DNA of 64,000 nucleotides from assembly GCA_965216105.1 (NCBI GenBank), contig OZ244147.1:186001-250000 (forward strand). The letters are read 5' to 3'. The notes beneath the pieces were generated by a model. It ran no database searches, was not told the origin of the DNA, and was given only the letters and a program-made list of their open reading frames with translations. Origin of the DNA: JAALLB01 sp017643495. Its GTDB lineage: Bacteria; Pseudomonadota; Alphaproteobacteria; Rhizobiales; Rhizobiaceae. Below are positions 16,585 through 24,742 of the stretch, in pieces. A program made the translations under genes and the position numbers. Position 1 is the first letter of the stretch. Every line of letters starts with the position of its first letter.

Positions 16585-16624
16585 CGCCCTTGCCCCGGAG
16601 GCCGGGATAAGCAAGGGCGTTTTT
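16585..16624 (+). terminator. Intrinsic terminator between dctP and dctQ
   Basis: CGCCCTTGC (16585-16593) and GCAAGGGCG (16611-16619) form nine perfect pairs, with a second short GC stem inside the loop, followed by TTTTT (16620-16624). Partial termination here would make far more receptor than membrane subunits. Confidence 0.75.
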
Positions 16625-16640
16625 GTATCGGAAGCCGTCC

Positions 16641-17342
16641 ATGCAAAATGAATCCAATTCTGTCATCAACGGCATTGAAGAGACGTTCATCGCCGTAACG
16701 CTCGGGTTAATGACACTCGTCACCTTTGCCAACGTCATTGCCCGCTATGTTTTCAACGACAACATCCTGTGGGGACTGGAAGTCACGGTTTTCCTGTTTG
16801 CCTGGCTGGTGCTGATCGGAGCCGCTTACGGGGTCAAGAAAAACTTCCATATCGGTGTTGATGTGGTCGTCAATGCCTTGCCGGTCACCATACGGCGCCC
16901 TGTCAGCCTTGCTGCAGCAGCAGCCTGTGTGCTGTTTGCCGTTCTGCTTTTTGCCGGTTCATGGAACTACTGGGCTCCTTTTGCCGGAATCCGGCCCTTG
17001 CCGGTTTTCTACAATGATTTCATTGCCATCCCCATGGGGCTTGAGCCGGTCGAGTATCGTTGGCGATCGCAGGCCTTTTACGAAACCGATGATGTTCCGG
17101 TTCCCTTTTTTCTGACCTGGATAAAGGATGTTTTCAATGAAGGCGAAGCATATGAAAAGCTTCCGCGGTTCATACCATACATGGCATTGCCGATCGGCAC
17201 CGGGCTTTTGTTGTTCCGTTTCGTCCAGGCATCAATGCGGATCGTCAGAGGTGAGCAATCCATGCTGATTGCCAGCCACGAAGCGGAGGAAATGATGGAG
17301 GAAGCCGCCCTCGAAAATGACCAGACGAAAGGAAATGGCTGA
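16641..17342 (+). CDS. dctQ: TRAP transporter small membrane subunit (DctQ family)
   Basis: A 233-residue DctQ with the usual four hydrophobic segments (near 17-37, 50-70, 90-115 and 175-200). Family blocks are FANVIARYVFNDNILWGLEV and LIGAAYGVKKNFHIGVDVVV. It is longer than typical DctQ (about 160-180) because of an inserted polar stretch between the last two helices (about residues 120-170) and an acidic C-terminal tail. The ATG at 16641 is chosen over a TTG at 16623 that lies on the terminator. The stop overlaps the dctM start (TGATG). Confidence 0.88.
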   Translation: MQNESNSVINGIEETFIAVTLGLMTLVTFANVIARYVFNDNILWGLEVTVFLFAWLVLIGAAYGVKKNFHIGVDVVVNALPVTIRRPVSLAAAAACVLFAVLLFAGSWNYWAPFAGIRPLPVFYNDFIAIPMGLEPVEYRWRSQAFYETDDVPVPFFLTWIKDVFNEGEAYEKLPRFIPYMALPIGTGLLLFRFVQASMRIVRGEQSMLIASHEAEEMMEEAALENDQTKGNG

Positions 17343-18718
17343 TGTCCGTCCTTCTTCTTTTCGGGATGGTGATCGGACTGATGCTGATTGGCGTTCCGAT
17401 TGCCATATCTCTTGGCTTGTCCAGCATCATCTTTCTTCTGATCTATTCCGATGGTTCGCTTGCCTCGATCGCGCAAACACTGTTTTCGGCGTTTGACGGC
17501 CATTACACGCTGTTGGCCATTCCGTTTTTCATTCTTGCTTCGAGCTTCATGTCGACCGGTGGTGTTGCCAGGCGGATCATCCGGTTTGCAATTGCCTGTG
17601 TAGGCCATTTCTCCGGCGGCCTAGCCATTGCTTCCGTCTTTGCCTGCATGATGTTTGCCGCGCTTTCCGGTTCCTCTCCAGCCACCGTTGTGGCGATTGG
17701 TTCCATTGTCATCGCAGGCATGCGCGAGGTGGGATACAAGAAAGAGTTCGCTGCCGGTGTAATATGCAATGCCGGTACACTGGGCATTCTTATTCCGCCA
17801 TCCATCGTGATGGTGGTTTATGCAGCTGCCACGGACGTTTCGGTAGGGCGGATGTTCCTCGCGGGCGTCTTTCCAGGCATTCTTGCCGGTCTGATGCTCA
17901 TGATGGGCATTTTTGTATGGGCCAAGGTCAAGGGACTACCCTCGCAACCTTTTGCAGGATTCCGCGAGATATTTTCATCCGGCAAGGATGCATTCTGGGG
18001 GTTGTTCCTCATCATTATCATTCTTGGCGGAATTTACGGTGGAATTTTTACGCCCACGGAAGCAGCTGCAGTTGCTGCAATGTATGCCTTTTTCATTGCC
18101 AATTTTGTTTACCGGGACATGGGTCCGCTGGCGACAGCAGGAGATGAGCGTAACAAGTCCCTGCTGCGGGCTCCCCAGGCACTGGTAACCGCATGGTTCC
18201 ATCCTGATACCCGCAAGACACTGTTTGAAGCAGGCAAGCTTACCATCATGCTTCTTTTCATCATCGCAAACGCGCTGATTTTGAAGCATGTCCTGACAGA
18301 AGAGCAAATCCCTCAGGCTATCACCGAAGCAATGCTGGCAGCCGGTCTTGGTCCGATCATGTTCCTGATTGTGGTCAATATAATCCTGTTGCTTGGCGGG
18401 CAGTTCATGGAGCCGTCAGGCCTGTTGATTATCGTTGCACCGCTGGTGTTCCCGATTGCCACAGAGCTTGGCATCGACCCGATTCACCTTGGTATCATCA
18501 TGGTGGTGAACATGGAGATCGGTATGATTACGCCACCGGTAGGGCTGAACCTTTTTGTAACTGCCGGCGTTGCAGGTATGTCTGTCACCAATGTGGTGAA
18601 AGCGGCTGCACCATGGGTTTGCATCATGTTCGTTTTCCTGATCCTGGTAACCTATGTGCCGATCATTTCGACATGGCTGCCAACGGTCATGATGGGTCCG
18701 GAAATAATCACCCGGTAA
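17342..18718 (+). CDS. dctM: TRAP transporter large membrane subunit (DctM family)
   Basis: The ion-coupled translocation subunit, 458 residues with about 12 hydrophobic segments. It has the DctM signatures GVPIAISLGLSSIIFLL, FAALSGSSPATVVAIGSIV, GTLGILIPPSIVMVVYA and IGMITPPVGLNLFVTAGV. An extra hydrophilic loop (about residues 255-290, containing DMGPLATAGDERNKS) interrupts the usual fold between two helices, matching the enlarged DctQ and suggesting a TRAP subtype. Translationally coupled to dctQ. Confidence 0.93.
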   Translation: MSVLLLFGMVIGLMLIGVPIAISLGLSSIIFLLIYSDGSLASIAQTLFSAFDGHYTLLAIPFFILASSFMSTGGVARRIIRFAIACVGHFSGGLAIASVFACMMFAALSGSSPATVVAIGSIVIAGMREVGYKKEFAAGVICNAGTLGILIPPSIVMVVYAAATDVSVGRMFLAGVFPGILAGLMLMMGIFVWAKVKGLPSQPFAGFREIFSSGKDAFWGLFLIIIILGGIYGGIFTPTEAAAVAAMYAFFIANFVYRDMGPLATAGDERNKSLLRAPQALVTAWFHPDTRKTLFEAGKLTIMLLFIIANALILKHVLTEEQIPQAITEAMLAAGLGPIMFLIVVNIILLLGGQFMEPSGLLIIVAPLVFPIATELGIDPIHLGIIMVVNMEIGMITPPVGLNLFVTAGVAGMSVTNVVKAAAPWVCIMFVFLILVTYVPIISTWLPTVMMGPEIITR

Positions 18719-18738
18719 ACCGGAGGCATGTATAACTG

Positions 18739-18766
18739 ACCGGCGGCAAAGGAGTTTGCCGCCGGT
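18739..18766 (+). terminator. Terminator after dctM
   Basis: ACCGGCGGCAAA (18739-18750) pairs perfectly with TTTGCCGCCGGT (18755-18766) around a 4-base loop, 20 bp after the dctM stop. The downstream tract is only moderately T-rich. Being symmetric it can also serve the converging Crp/Fnr gene. Confidence 0.7.
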
Positions 18767-18808
18767 TTCCATTTGTGCAGTTAAGGCTGCTACCCTGATT
18801 GCGAGAGA

Positions 18809-19336
18809 TCAGCCAGCAAGCCGTTTCTTGATACGACTGAGACCCACAGGAGTGATACCAAGATAGCGAGCAATCTCGTTCTGCGTAACAAGCGTGAATA
18901 TCTCGGGAGAAGTGTCGCGCAACCGTTTGTACCTTTCCTCGGCAGTGAGACAAAGCAGTTCATACTCGCGCATCTCCTTCTTCATCCCGAATGCCAGCAG
19001 GAAATCCAGAATTTCCCCCGCTATTCCGGGATCGGCCCTGCTTGCCTCATCCAGTTTTCTGAATGGGACTGCCGAAACAATGGAAGGCTTGAGGCAGACT
19101 AGGCTGAATGTGCTGGCTTTTCCTGCCCAGGCAGAAACGAGGCTGCCGATATTGTCGCCAGGCATGATGAAGGACTTGATATTCTCCTTGCCGTCAGCTG
19201 ACAGGTAATAAGCTTTGAGCAGTCCGCTTTTGACCTTGTATATTGACTGGTCATGTTCATCCTGACGGAACAGGTGGTCACCTGCCTTCTTTGTGATGAC
19301 GGTTCCGTTCTCGGCAATAAATTCATCCAGCTTCAT
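18809..19336 (-). CDS. Crp/Fnr family transcriptional regulator
   Basis: A 175-residue regulator. The cyclic-nucleotide-like beta-roll occupies about residues 1-110 (GDHLFRQDEHDQSIYKVKSG, ENIKSFIMPGDNIGS), and the C-terminal helix-turn-helix is at about 150-175 (TQNEIARYLGITPVGLSRIK). The effector pocket lacks the Arg-Ser/Thr pair needed for cAMP and there are no Fnr-type cysteine clusters, so the signal is unknown. It is shorter than canonical Crp (about 210). It converges on the TRAP operon and diverges from the SDR-VTT pair. Confidence 0.85.
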   Translation of the reverse strand: MKLDEFIAENGTVITKKAGDHLFRQDEHDQSIYKVKSGLLKAYYLSADGKENIKSFIMPGDNIGSLVSAWAGKASTFSLVCLKPSIVSAVPFRKLDEASRADPGIAGEILDFLLAFGMKKEMREYELLCLTAEERYKRLRDTSPEIFTLVTQNEIARYLGITPVGLSRIKKRLAG

Positions 19337-19341
19337 GCGTT

Positions 19342-19355
19342 TTAACCCGGGTTAA
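19342..19355. promoter_or_regulatory. Perfect palindrome TTAACCCGGGTTAA before the Crp/Fnr gene
   Basis: A 14-bp perfect palindrome lies 5 bp upstream of the Crp/Fnr start codon, in the 88-bp gap shared with the divergent SDR gene. Its position suggests an autoregulatory operator. It differs from Crp (TGTGA) and Fnr (TTGAT) half-sites. Confidence 0.4.
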
Positions 19356-19424
19356 TTTCAACACCTGTTGCCGGGGCTAGTTTGCACAAGATTAGAATTC
19401 GAACCAGCCTCCAGGGAAGAGATA

Positions 19425-20156
19425 ATGAAAACTGCCGGCAAGCATATAGTCATAACCGGTGGCACATCGGGTATCGGACTGGAACTGCTGAGACAACTCC
19501 AGGCGAACAATGAAGTTACGATCATTGCCCGTCCGTCCTGCAAACTGGATAAGGTACGCAACACCTATGACCGGATACGCATTCACGAGGTTGATCTTGC
19601 AAATTTGAAGCAAGTGGAAGAGCTGGCTGCCGCCATGGCCTCAGCAGGCAGGAAAATCGACATTCTGATCAACAATGCAGCCGTTCAGCACACACCGCAG
19701 TTTCTGGATGATGACTTTCAAATTGAAACGATCAGGCGTGAAATCGATACCAATTTCACATCAGTCTGCATACTGACCTTTCACCTGCTGCCCTCGCTTC
19801 TTCAATCTGCACCCTCTATCATTCTGAATGTCAATTCCGGCCTGGCGATCGCCCCCAAAACAGACTCTGCAATTTATTGCGCTACCAAGAGTGCGCTCAA
19901 TGCTTTTTCACAGTCCCTTGCCTATCAGCTGGAAGGCACGAATGTTTGTGTGAAACAGGCGTTTCTACCTTTGGTTGACACAGAGATGACCCGTGGCAGA
20001 GGCGCCGGCAAAATGCCGGCAGAGGAAGCCGCAGCAAAAATCGTACAGGGATTGGACAGCCCTGCGGCGGTCATTGATATCGGAAAAGTCAAACTTCTGC
20101 GCACGGTTAACCGTCTGTCGCCCGGTCTGGCAAGAAAAATCATGAAGGCGGGTTAG
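19425..20156 (+). CDS. Short-chain dehydrogenase/reductase, DltE-like
   Basis: A 243-residue SDR with the cofactor motif ITGGTSGIGLELLRQL, the structural INNAAV and the active-site Tyr-x3-Lys in YCATKSALNAF. After the active site, LPLVDTEMTRGRGAGKMP is like DltE-type oxidoreductases. Substrate unknown. The ATG at 19425 is preceded by AGGGAAGAG; a frame starting at 19368 would add 19 residues before the fold. The next gene starts 4 bp after the stop, so the two are co-transcribed. Confidence 0.85.
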   Translation: MKTAGKHIVITGGTSGIGLELLRQLQANNEVTIIARPSCKLDKVRNTYDRIRIHEVDLANLKQVEELAAAMASAGRKIDILINNAAVQHTPQFLDDDFQIETIRREIDTNFTSVCILTFHLLPSLLQSAPSIILNVNSGLAIAPKTDSAIYCATKSALNAFSQSLAYQLEGTNVCVKQAFLPLVDTEMTRGRGAGKMPAEEAAAKIVQGLDSPAAVIDIGKVKLLRTVNRLSPGLARKIMKAG

Positions 20157-20160
20157 TATA

Positions 20161-20820
20161 ATGAAGCCGCTTCTGCGTATCATGTTTATTCTTGCCTCGG
20201 TCTTTGCCGTTACGTTCATCCTTGGACAGGTGATGGGCATTCTGACGGTTGAAAATGTCAGGCGCTGGCTGGAGTGGGCGCAAATGCTCGATCCGGGCTG
20301 GGTGGCGCTTACAGTGATTATCCTGCTATTGCTTGATCTCTTTGTTGCAGTCCCAACGCTCACAATTACAATCCTTGCGGGCTTTTTTCTGGGTTTCCCG
20401 GCAGGAGCCCTGGCCGCGTTTGCTGGCATGATGCTGGCGGCCCTGTGCGGATTTGCGATCAGCAGAACATGGGGCGATGCTGCAATTTCAGTGTTGCTGA
20501 GTAATGAAAAAGACCGCTTGGAAATGGCCGAAGCTTTTTGCAAAAGCGGACCGGCCATGATTGTCCTGTCGCGTGCAGCGCCAATCATTCCGGAAGTGAC
20601 TGCCTGCATGGCTGGTGCTACGGGGATGCAGTTCCACCGTTATTGCCTGTACTTCACAATGGGCACTTTGCCCTATGTCCTGATTGCCTCATATGCAGGC
20701 TCCATCAGTTCACCGGACAGCCCCCAGCCAGCCATATACACCGCATTGATCCTGTATGCTGTATTGTGGTCCGGATGGTACATGTTTCAGCGCAGATCCC
20801 GGCGCGACGCCCGAGACTGA
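20161..20820 (+). CDS. VTT-domain (TVP38/TMEM64 family) membrane protein
   Basis: A 219-residue protein with about six hydrophobic segments and the VTT/SNARE-associated domain. FVAVPTLTITILAGFFLG is the re-entrant loop before the conserved GFAISRTWGD, and LSRAAPIIPEVTACMAGATG is the second. DedA/VTT relatives act in lipid scrambling or membrane homeostasis. Coupling to an SDR suggests, without proving, a role in lipid metabolism. It ends with a basic tail RRSRRDARD. Confidence 0.85.
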   Translation: MKPLLRIMFILASVFAVTFILGQVMGILTVENVRRWLEWAQMLDPGWVALTVIILLLLDLFVAVPTLTITILAGFFLGFPAGALAAFAGMMLAALCGFAISRTWGDAAISVLLSNEKDRLEMAEAFCKSGPAMIVLSRAAPIIPEVTACMAGATGMQFHRYCLYFTMGTLPYVLIASYAGSISSPDSPQPAIYTALILYAVLWSGWYMFQRRSRRDARD

Positions 20821-20886
20821 CATTGCTGGTTCAACTCGTTGTAATGGACCCGGGTACTGGTTAGCCGGGGTTTCCGCATTCCTGTC

Positions 20887-21285
20887 TCAAGCAGGCTCGG
20901 GGTGTTCCTGGTATTGTGGTGCATCGTCGCCGATTTCCAGCCAGTCCGGCTTGTCAGAAACAAACTCATGAAACCGGTTTTTTATGCCCGGATCACTGTC
21001 AAGCAGATTGGCAGGTATCGGAAAACTGTCTTCTGCAGATAGAATTTCACCTAGCGAACTGCCACAGGTCCTGCAAAAACAACGTGTATACTTGTAGGGA
21101 GCGATTGGTTTGAAACGCTGGATATTGTCTTTGCCTTCAATCCATTTGAGATCACCTTTTCGGACAAACACGAGTGTACTTGCACCAAGTTTTCGGCATC
21201 TCGTGCAATGACAGGTTCCCATCATTGAGGGTTTTGCGAGCAGCTCAAACCGAACCGCACCACAACAACAGCTTGCCTTGATCAT
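20887..21285 (-). CDS. GFA family zinc-binding protein
   Basis: A 132-residue member of the GFA (glutathione-dependent formaldehyde-activating enzyme/centromere protein V) superfamily. The cysteine pattern is CCCGAVRFE near residue 6, CHCTRCRKLG near residue 25 and CFCRTCGSS near residue 69, which supplies the two zinc sites. Members bind glutathione or act as lyases; the physiological substrate is unknown. Stand-alone gene. Confidence 0.88.
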   Translation of the reverse strand: MIKASCCCGAVRFELLAKPSMMGTCHCTRCRKLGASTLVFVRKGDLKWIEGKDNIQRFKPIAPYKYTRCFCRTCGSSLGEILSAEDSFPIPANLLDSDPGIKNRFHEFVSDKPDWLEIGDDAPQYQEHPEPA

Positions 21286-21396
21286 TGTTCTTTTCTCCCG
21301 CCATGAATCACTGCCAGAAAGAGAACATTAGTAGAACATTTGATTGGTTGCAATTGAATTTCTTGCGGTCACTCATTGTGGCCGTGAGCTTTCAGG

Positions 21397-21864
21397 TCAG
21401 TTGGCTGCGCCTGATGTAAACTTTTCAAGTGCGCCGGTCATCTGTTCAAATGCCTTGTCTGCTCCCGTGATGGCGTAGCGCGTCTTCAGGGCTTCCGGAT
21501 CCAGATACCCGATTTTTGTCTGACCGTTCTCGTCCCAGATCAGAACGCGGACCGGTAGGTCAAGACCGGCCCGGATATTGCCCTGCATGACCGGTGTACC
21601 AATGGCGGGCGCTCCGAACATTATCATGGTTGCCGGGGGCAATTCGAGTCCGGCCTTCTTTGCACCGGCTGAGTGATCGATCCGTGCGAACAGCTTTGGC
21701 GGCGCCTTCTCGATGATTTTGACAAGCTTGTCTGCGGTCTCTTCAACCGAATGCTTGCTGTTCTTTACGATCCATCCGGTTTCATCGGCCTGTCCTGCAA
21801 GCGCTGTTCCACCAAGGACAAGGGCGGTTGCGAGTGAAAGAATGAAAGAGATCGTTCGTGACAT
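21397..21864 (-). CDS. DUF302 family exported protein
   Basis: A 155-residue protein: signal peptide (MSRTISFILSLATALVLGG, cleavage near ALA) followed by one DUF302 domain. The domain shows SVEETADKLVKIIEKAPPKLFARIDHS, then MIMFGAPAIGTPVMQ, VRVLIWDENGQTKIGYLDPE and the C-terminal helix. The domain is thought to bind small molecules; its role is unknown. The ATG at 21864 starts a proper signal peptide; the longer frame to 21960 does not. An imperfect hairpin (21900-21929) lies upstream. Confidence 0.88.
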   Translation of the reverse strand: MSRTISFILSLATALVLGGTALAGQADETGWIVKNSKHSVEETADKLVKIIEKAPPKLFARIDHSAGAKKAGLELPPATMIMFGAPAIGTPVMQGNIRAGLDLPVRVLIWDENGQTKIGYLDPEALKTRYAITGADKAFEQMTGALEKFTSGAAN

Positions 21865-22060
21865 TGGTTGCTCTCCCTGCAAATCAGTTTTCCTGAACAG
21901 GGAACCTCCGAACCCTGATGGAGTTCCCTTGACGAACAATATTAAAGAAGAAACAGGCACAAATACCCGTCCTGTCGGTCACAGTTGCGTGTTCCAATGA
22001 TGATTACGAAACATTAGATTGAAAAGGAGATTGAAAGGGCGTGAAGGAGGAGTTGAAGAC

Positions 22061-23113
22061 ATGCAGATATTCGAACACCCGGATTTTGACGATCACGAGA
22101 AAATCCTGTTCTGCACAGACCGAAAAACCGGCCTGAAGGGCATCATAGCCATACATTCAACCGCACTTGGGCCGGCAGCTGGCGGCTGCCGTATGTACCC
22201 GTATGAGTCCACGCAGGAAGCACTGACCGATGTTTTACGCCTGTCGCGGGGTATGAGCTACAAGAATGCCGTTGCAGGATTACCGCTTGGTGGAGGAAAA
22301 TGTGTAATCATTGCTGATTCCCATTCATCCAGGAAACCGGAATTGTTGCGGGCCTTTTCCAGGCATGTACAAGACCTTGGCGGGCAGTACTGGACTGCAA
22401 TCGACATCGGTGTCAGCCCCGAAGACGCTGATATTCTTGCTGAAAACTGCGACTATGTTTTTTGCCGGGCCAGTCATTACGAGGAAGGCTTCAGCCCTGC
22501 ATCCTTCACGGCACTGGGCGGTTTTGTTGGCATCCAGGCGGTTTCGGATCACCTTTGGAACCGCAGGGACCTTAAAGGTGTGCGGGTCGCAATTCAGGGT
22601 CTGGGGGGAACCGGTGCTGACCTGGCGCACCGCCTCAACCAGGCTGGTGCCGAGCTCGTTGTTGCTGATGTACGCGAACAGCCGGTACGTGAAGCGGTTG
22701 AGAAATATGGCGCGCAGCCCGTTTCTCCCGAGACGGTACATGCACAGGAAGTGGATGTATTTTCCCCTTGTGCGATGGGCGCGATCATCAATGATAAAAG
22801 TTTGCCTGAAATCAGGGCGCAGGCAATTTGCGGCCTTGCCAACAACCAGCTTGAAAAGCCTGAACATGGGGCAATCCTGCAGAAGCGCGGCATTACCTAT
22901 GTACCCGACTATGTTGTGAACGCGGGTGGTGTCATTGGCGGTTCAGCCCTGATTTTCGAAACACCCTCCCGGGAAAGGTCCATTGCCCGGATTGAGGGAC
23001 TGTTCGACACGATCAAGTCAATTCTTGAACAGTCTGCAAAAGAAGGACGACCAACATCGGAAATTGCCGACGCAATGGCGCTGGCCAGAATAGATATGCC
23101 TTCCGCTTCCTGA
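22061..23113 (+). CDS. Leucine dehydrogenase-type (Glu/Leu/Phe/Val dehydrogenase) enzyme
   Basis: NAD-dependent oxidative deaminase of a branched-chain or aromatic amino acid. 350 residues, the length of leucine/phenylalanine dehydrogenases. AAGGCRMYPY and MSYKNAVAGLPLGGGKCVI provide the substrate-binding and catalytic lysines. GGQYWTAIDIGVSPED carries the catalytic Asp region, and VAIQGLGGTGADLAHRL is the NAD-binding Rossmann motif. VNAGGVIGGSALIFE closes the fold. AAGGAGG lies 10 bp before the ATG at 22061; the frame extends upstream without conserved sequence. Leucine versus valine or phenylalanine preference is not certain from sequence. Confidence 0.88.
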   Translation: MQIFEHPDFDDHEKILFCTDRKTGLKGIIAIHSTALGPAAGGCRMYPYESTQEALTDVLRLSRGMSYKNAVAGLPLGGGKCVIIADSHSSRKPELLRAFSRHVQDLGGQYWTAIDIGVSPEDADILAENCDYVFCRASHYEEGFSPASFTALGGFVGIQAVSDHLWNRRDLKGVRVAIQGLGGTGADLAHRLNQAGAELVVADVREQPVREAVEKYGAQPVSPETVHAQEVDVFSPCAMGAIINDKSLPEIRAQAICGLANNQLEKPEHGAILQKRGITYVPDYVVNAGGVIGGSALIFETPSRERSIARIEGLFDTIKSILEQSAKEGRPTSEIADAMALARIDMPSAS

Positions 23114-23167
23114 ACCTGCAGCACCGTCAGCCATGAGGCGGCGTTAGGCCGGAAATACAAACCGTAT

Positions 23168-23569
23168 TCAGGCTTGAGCTTCGGGGTCTTGCAAATCTGT
23201 CTGGATCCATTCCCGGCTGAGATGGATGTCAATGCTCTGGAGCGGACCAGTGCCGCAATTCTTGTATTTGTGCGGAACATTGGCGGGGCCCATTACAACG
23301 TCACCTTCTTCCACCTCAAAACTTTTGTCTCCTACCTTGAAGCGGGCCCGGCCCTTGGTGATGATGAACAACTCGTCATAGGGATGAACATGCCAGTCCG
23401 GCCCCTTCCCGGGCTCATCTGCAGAAACAAAAATCATGAAAGCACCGGTATCGAGTGCATCGGCAGATATGCTGCCTTTCCAGTCGCCGCCCCTCAGTGC
23501 GCCATCCGCAGCCTTGATGACCACGCCTTCGCGTGGTGATTTCTTTTCCGGTCGTATATCCGGGGCCAT
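23168..23569 (-). CDS. Cupin domain protein
   Basis: A 133-residue single-domain cupin. Motif 1 is DWHVHPYDELFIITKGRARF (two His and a Glu as metal ligands) and motif 2 is GDVVMGPANVPHKYKN (His). The substrate is unknown. GGAGG (complement of 23578-23582) eight bases before the ATG at 23569 fixes the start against the frame beginning at 23632. A perfect 7-bp stem with a CTTC loop (23520-23537) lies inside the coding sequence. The gene converges on the leucine dehydrogenase-type gene. Confidence 0.87.
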   Translation of the reverse strand: MAPDIRPEKKSPREGVVIKAADGALRGGDWKGSISADALDTGAFMIFVSADEPGKGPDWHVHPYDELFIITKGRARFKVGDKSFEVEEGDVVMGPANVPHKYKNCGTGPLQSIDIHLSREWIQTDLQDPEAQA

Positions 23570-23668
23570 GTGCGATTCCTCCAAATCCTGGTCAAAAGAG
23601 GCAATCATGGATGGCGATTCCGGCAAGCGCAAGACCGGCCGAAACTGTTTCAGACAGGATAAAACCGT

Positions 23669-24448
23669 CTAGACGCGGCGCTCGACCATCATTTTCTTGA
23701 TTTCCGCAATGGCCTTTGCCGGATTGAGGTCCTTCGGACACGCCTGCGCACAGTTCATGATGGTGTGGCAGCGATAGAGGCGGAACGGATCTTCCAGATC
23801 ATCCAGTCGTTCACCGGTTGCCTCGTCACGGCTGTCGATAAGCCAGCGATAGGCTTGCAGCAGGACTGCCGGCCCCAGATACCGGTCACCATTCCACCAG
23901 TAAGACGGGCATGATGTCGAGCAGCATGCACAAAGAATGCACTCATAAAGGCCGTCCAGTTTTTCACGGTCTGCCTCGGATTGAAGCCATTCGGTGCGCG
24001 GTTCGTTTGACACGGTTTGCAGCCAGGGCTGTATGGAGCGGTGCTGCGCGTAGAAATTGTTCATGTCAGGAACAAGGTCCTTGACCACTTTCATGTGCGG
24101 CAGGGGATACACTTTCACGGCACCGTCAACTTCATCCGATCCCTTGGTGCACGCGAGTGTATTGGTTCCGTCAATGTTCATTGCACAGGAACCGCAAATC
24201 CCTTCACGACAGGAACGACGCAGGGTCAATGTCGGATCAATATTGTTCTTGATCCAGAGCAGACCATCCAGAACCATTGGGCCACAATCGTCCATGTTGA
24301 CATAGTATGTGTCGATGGACGGATTTTCGCCCGTGTCCGGATTCCACCGGTAAATCCGGTATTCACGCAGATTTGTGGCACCTTCCGGTTTTGGCCAGGT
24401 CTTGCCTTCGGTAATCTGTGAATTCTTGGGAAGAGCGAGTTCAACCAT
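23669..24448 (-). CDS. sdhB: Succinate dehydrogenase iron-sulfur subunit
   Basis: Electron-transfer subunit of complex II with three clusters. The 2Fe-2S site is SCREGICGSCAMNIDG plus LACTKGS. The 4Fe-4S and 3Fe-4S sites are CILCACCSTSCPSYW and CHTIMNCAQACPKDLNP. 259 residues, normal length. The ATG overlaps the end of the preceding small membrane gene by 8 bp, implying translational coupling. It is the last gene of the sdhCDA-orf-sdhB operon on the minus strand. Confidence 0.97.
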   Translation of the reverse strand: MVELALPKNSQITEGKTWPKPEGATNLREYRIYRWNPDTGENPSIDTYYVNMDDCGPMVLDGLLWIKNNIDPTLTLRRSCREGICGSCAMNIDGTNTLACTKGSDEVDGAVKVYPLPHMKVVKDLVPDMNNFYAQHRSIQPWLQTVSNEPRTEWLQSEADREKLDGLYECILCACCSTSCPSYWWNGDRYLGPAVLLQAYRWLIDSRDEATGERLDDLEDPFRLYRCHTIMNCAQACPKDLNPAKAIAEIKKMMVERRV

Positions 24449-24737
24449 TATCCAAGCCTTTGTCTTTTTTCATGCCCACAGCAGGGTCTTTTGAATGGGT
24501 CCACAGGTGAAACTGGGCAGCAACCAGAAACCAGAGGAAAGTTACTGTTGCGATAATTGCGCAATTGACGAGTGAGTAGGAATTGAAAACACCACCGGTT
24601 TCCACAACCCAGACAAAACCGCCGACCTGCAAGATCACCACTGCTGCGAGAACTAGGTAGAGGTTCGGCAGAAAGCGGCCGATCAGGTAGCAAAGGCCAA
24701 CCGAAATTGCGAGCGTGAAAACGAGTGCCTGTTCCAT
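24441..24737 (-). CDS. Small three-helix membrane protein between sdhA and sdhB
   Basis: A 98-residue protein with three hydrophobic segments (about 3-20, 25-47 and 54-77) and a charged C-terminal tail (HSKDPAVGMKKDKGLDNG). It starts 5 bp after the sdhA stop and overlaps sdhB by 8 bp, so it is translated with complex II subunits. I recognise no named family. It resembles neither SdhC nor SdhD, both of which are present upstream. A role in assembly, or as an accessory subunit of complex II, is inference from position only. Confidence 0.75.
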   Translation of the reverse strand: MEQALVFTLAISVGLCYLIGRFLPNLYLVLAAVVILQVGGFVWVVETGGVFNSYSLVNCAIIATVTFLWFLVAAQFHLWTHSKDPAVGMKKDKGLDNG

Positions 24738-24742
24738 GTGCC

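Noticed and set aside
19342..19355. CtrA binding site
   Set aside because: The half-sites TTAA are 6 bp apart instead of the 7 bp of the CtrA consensus.
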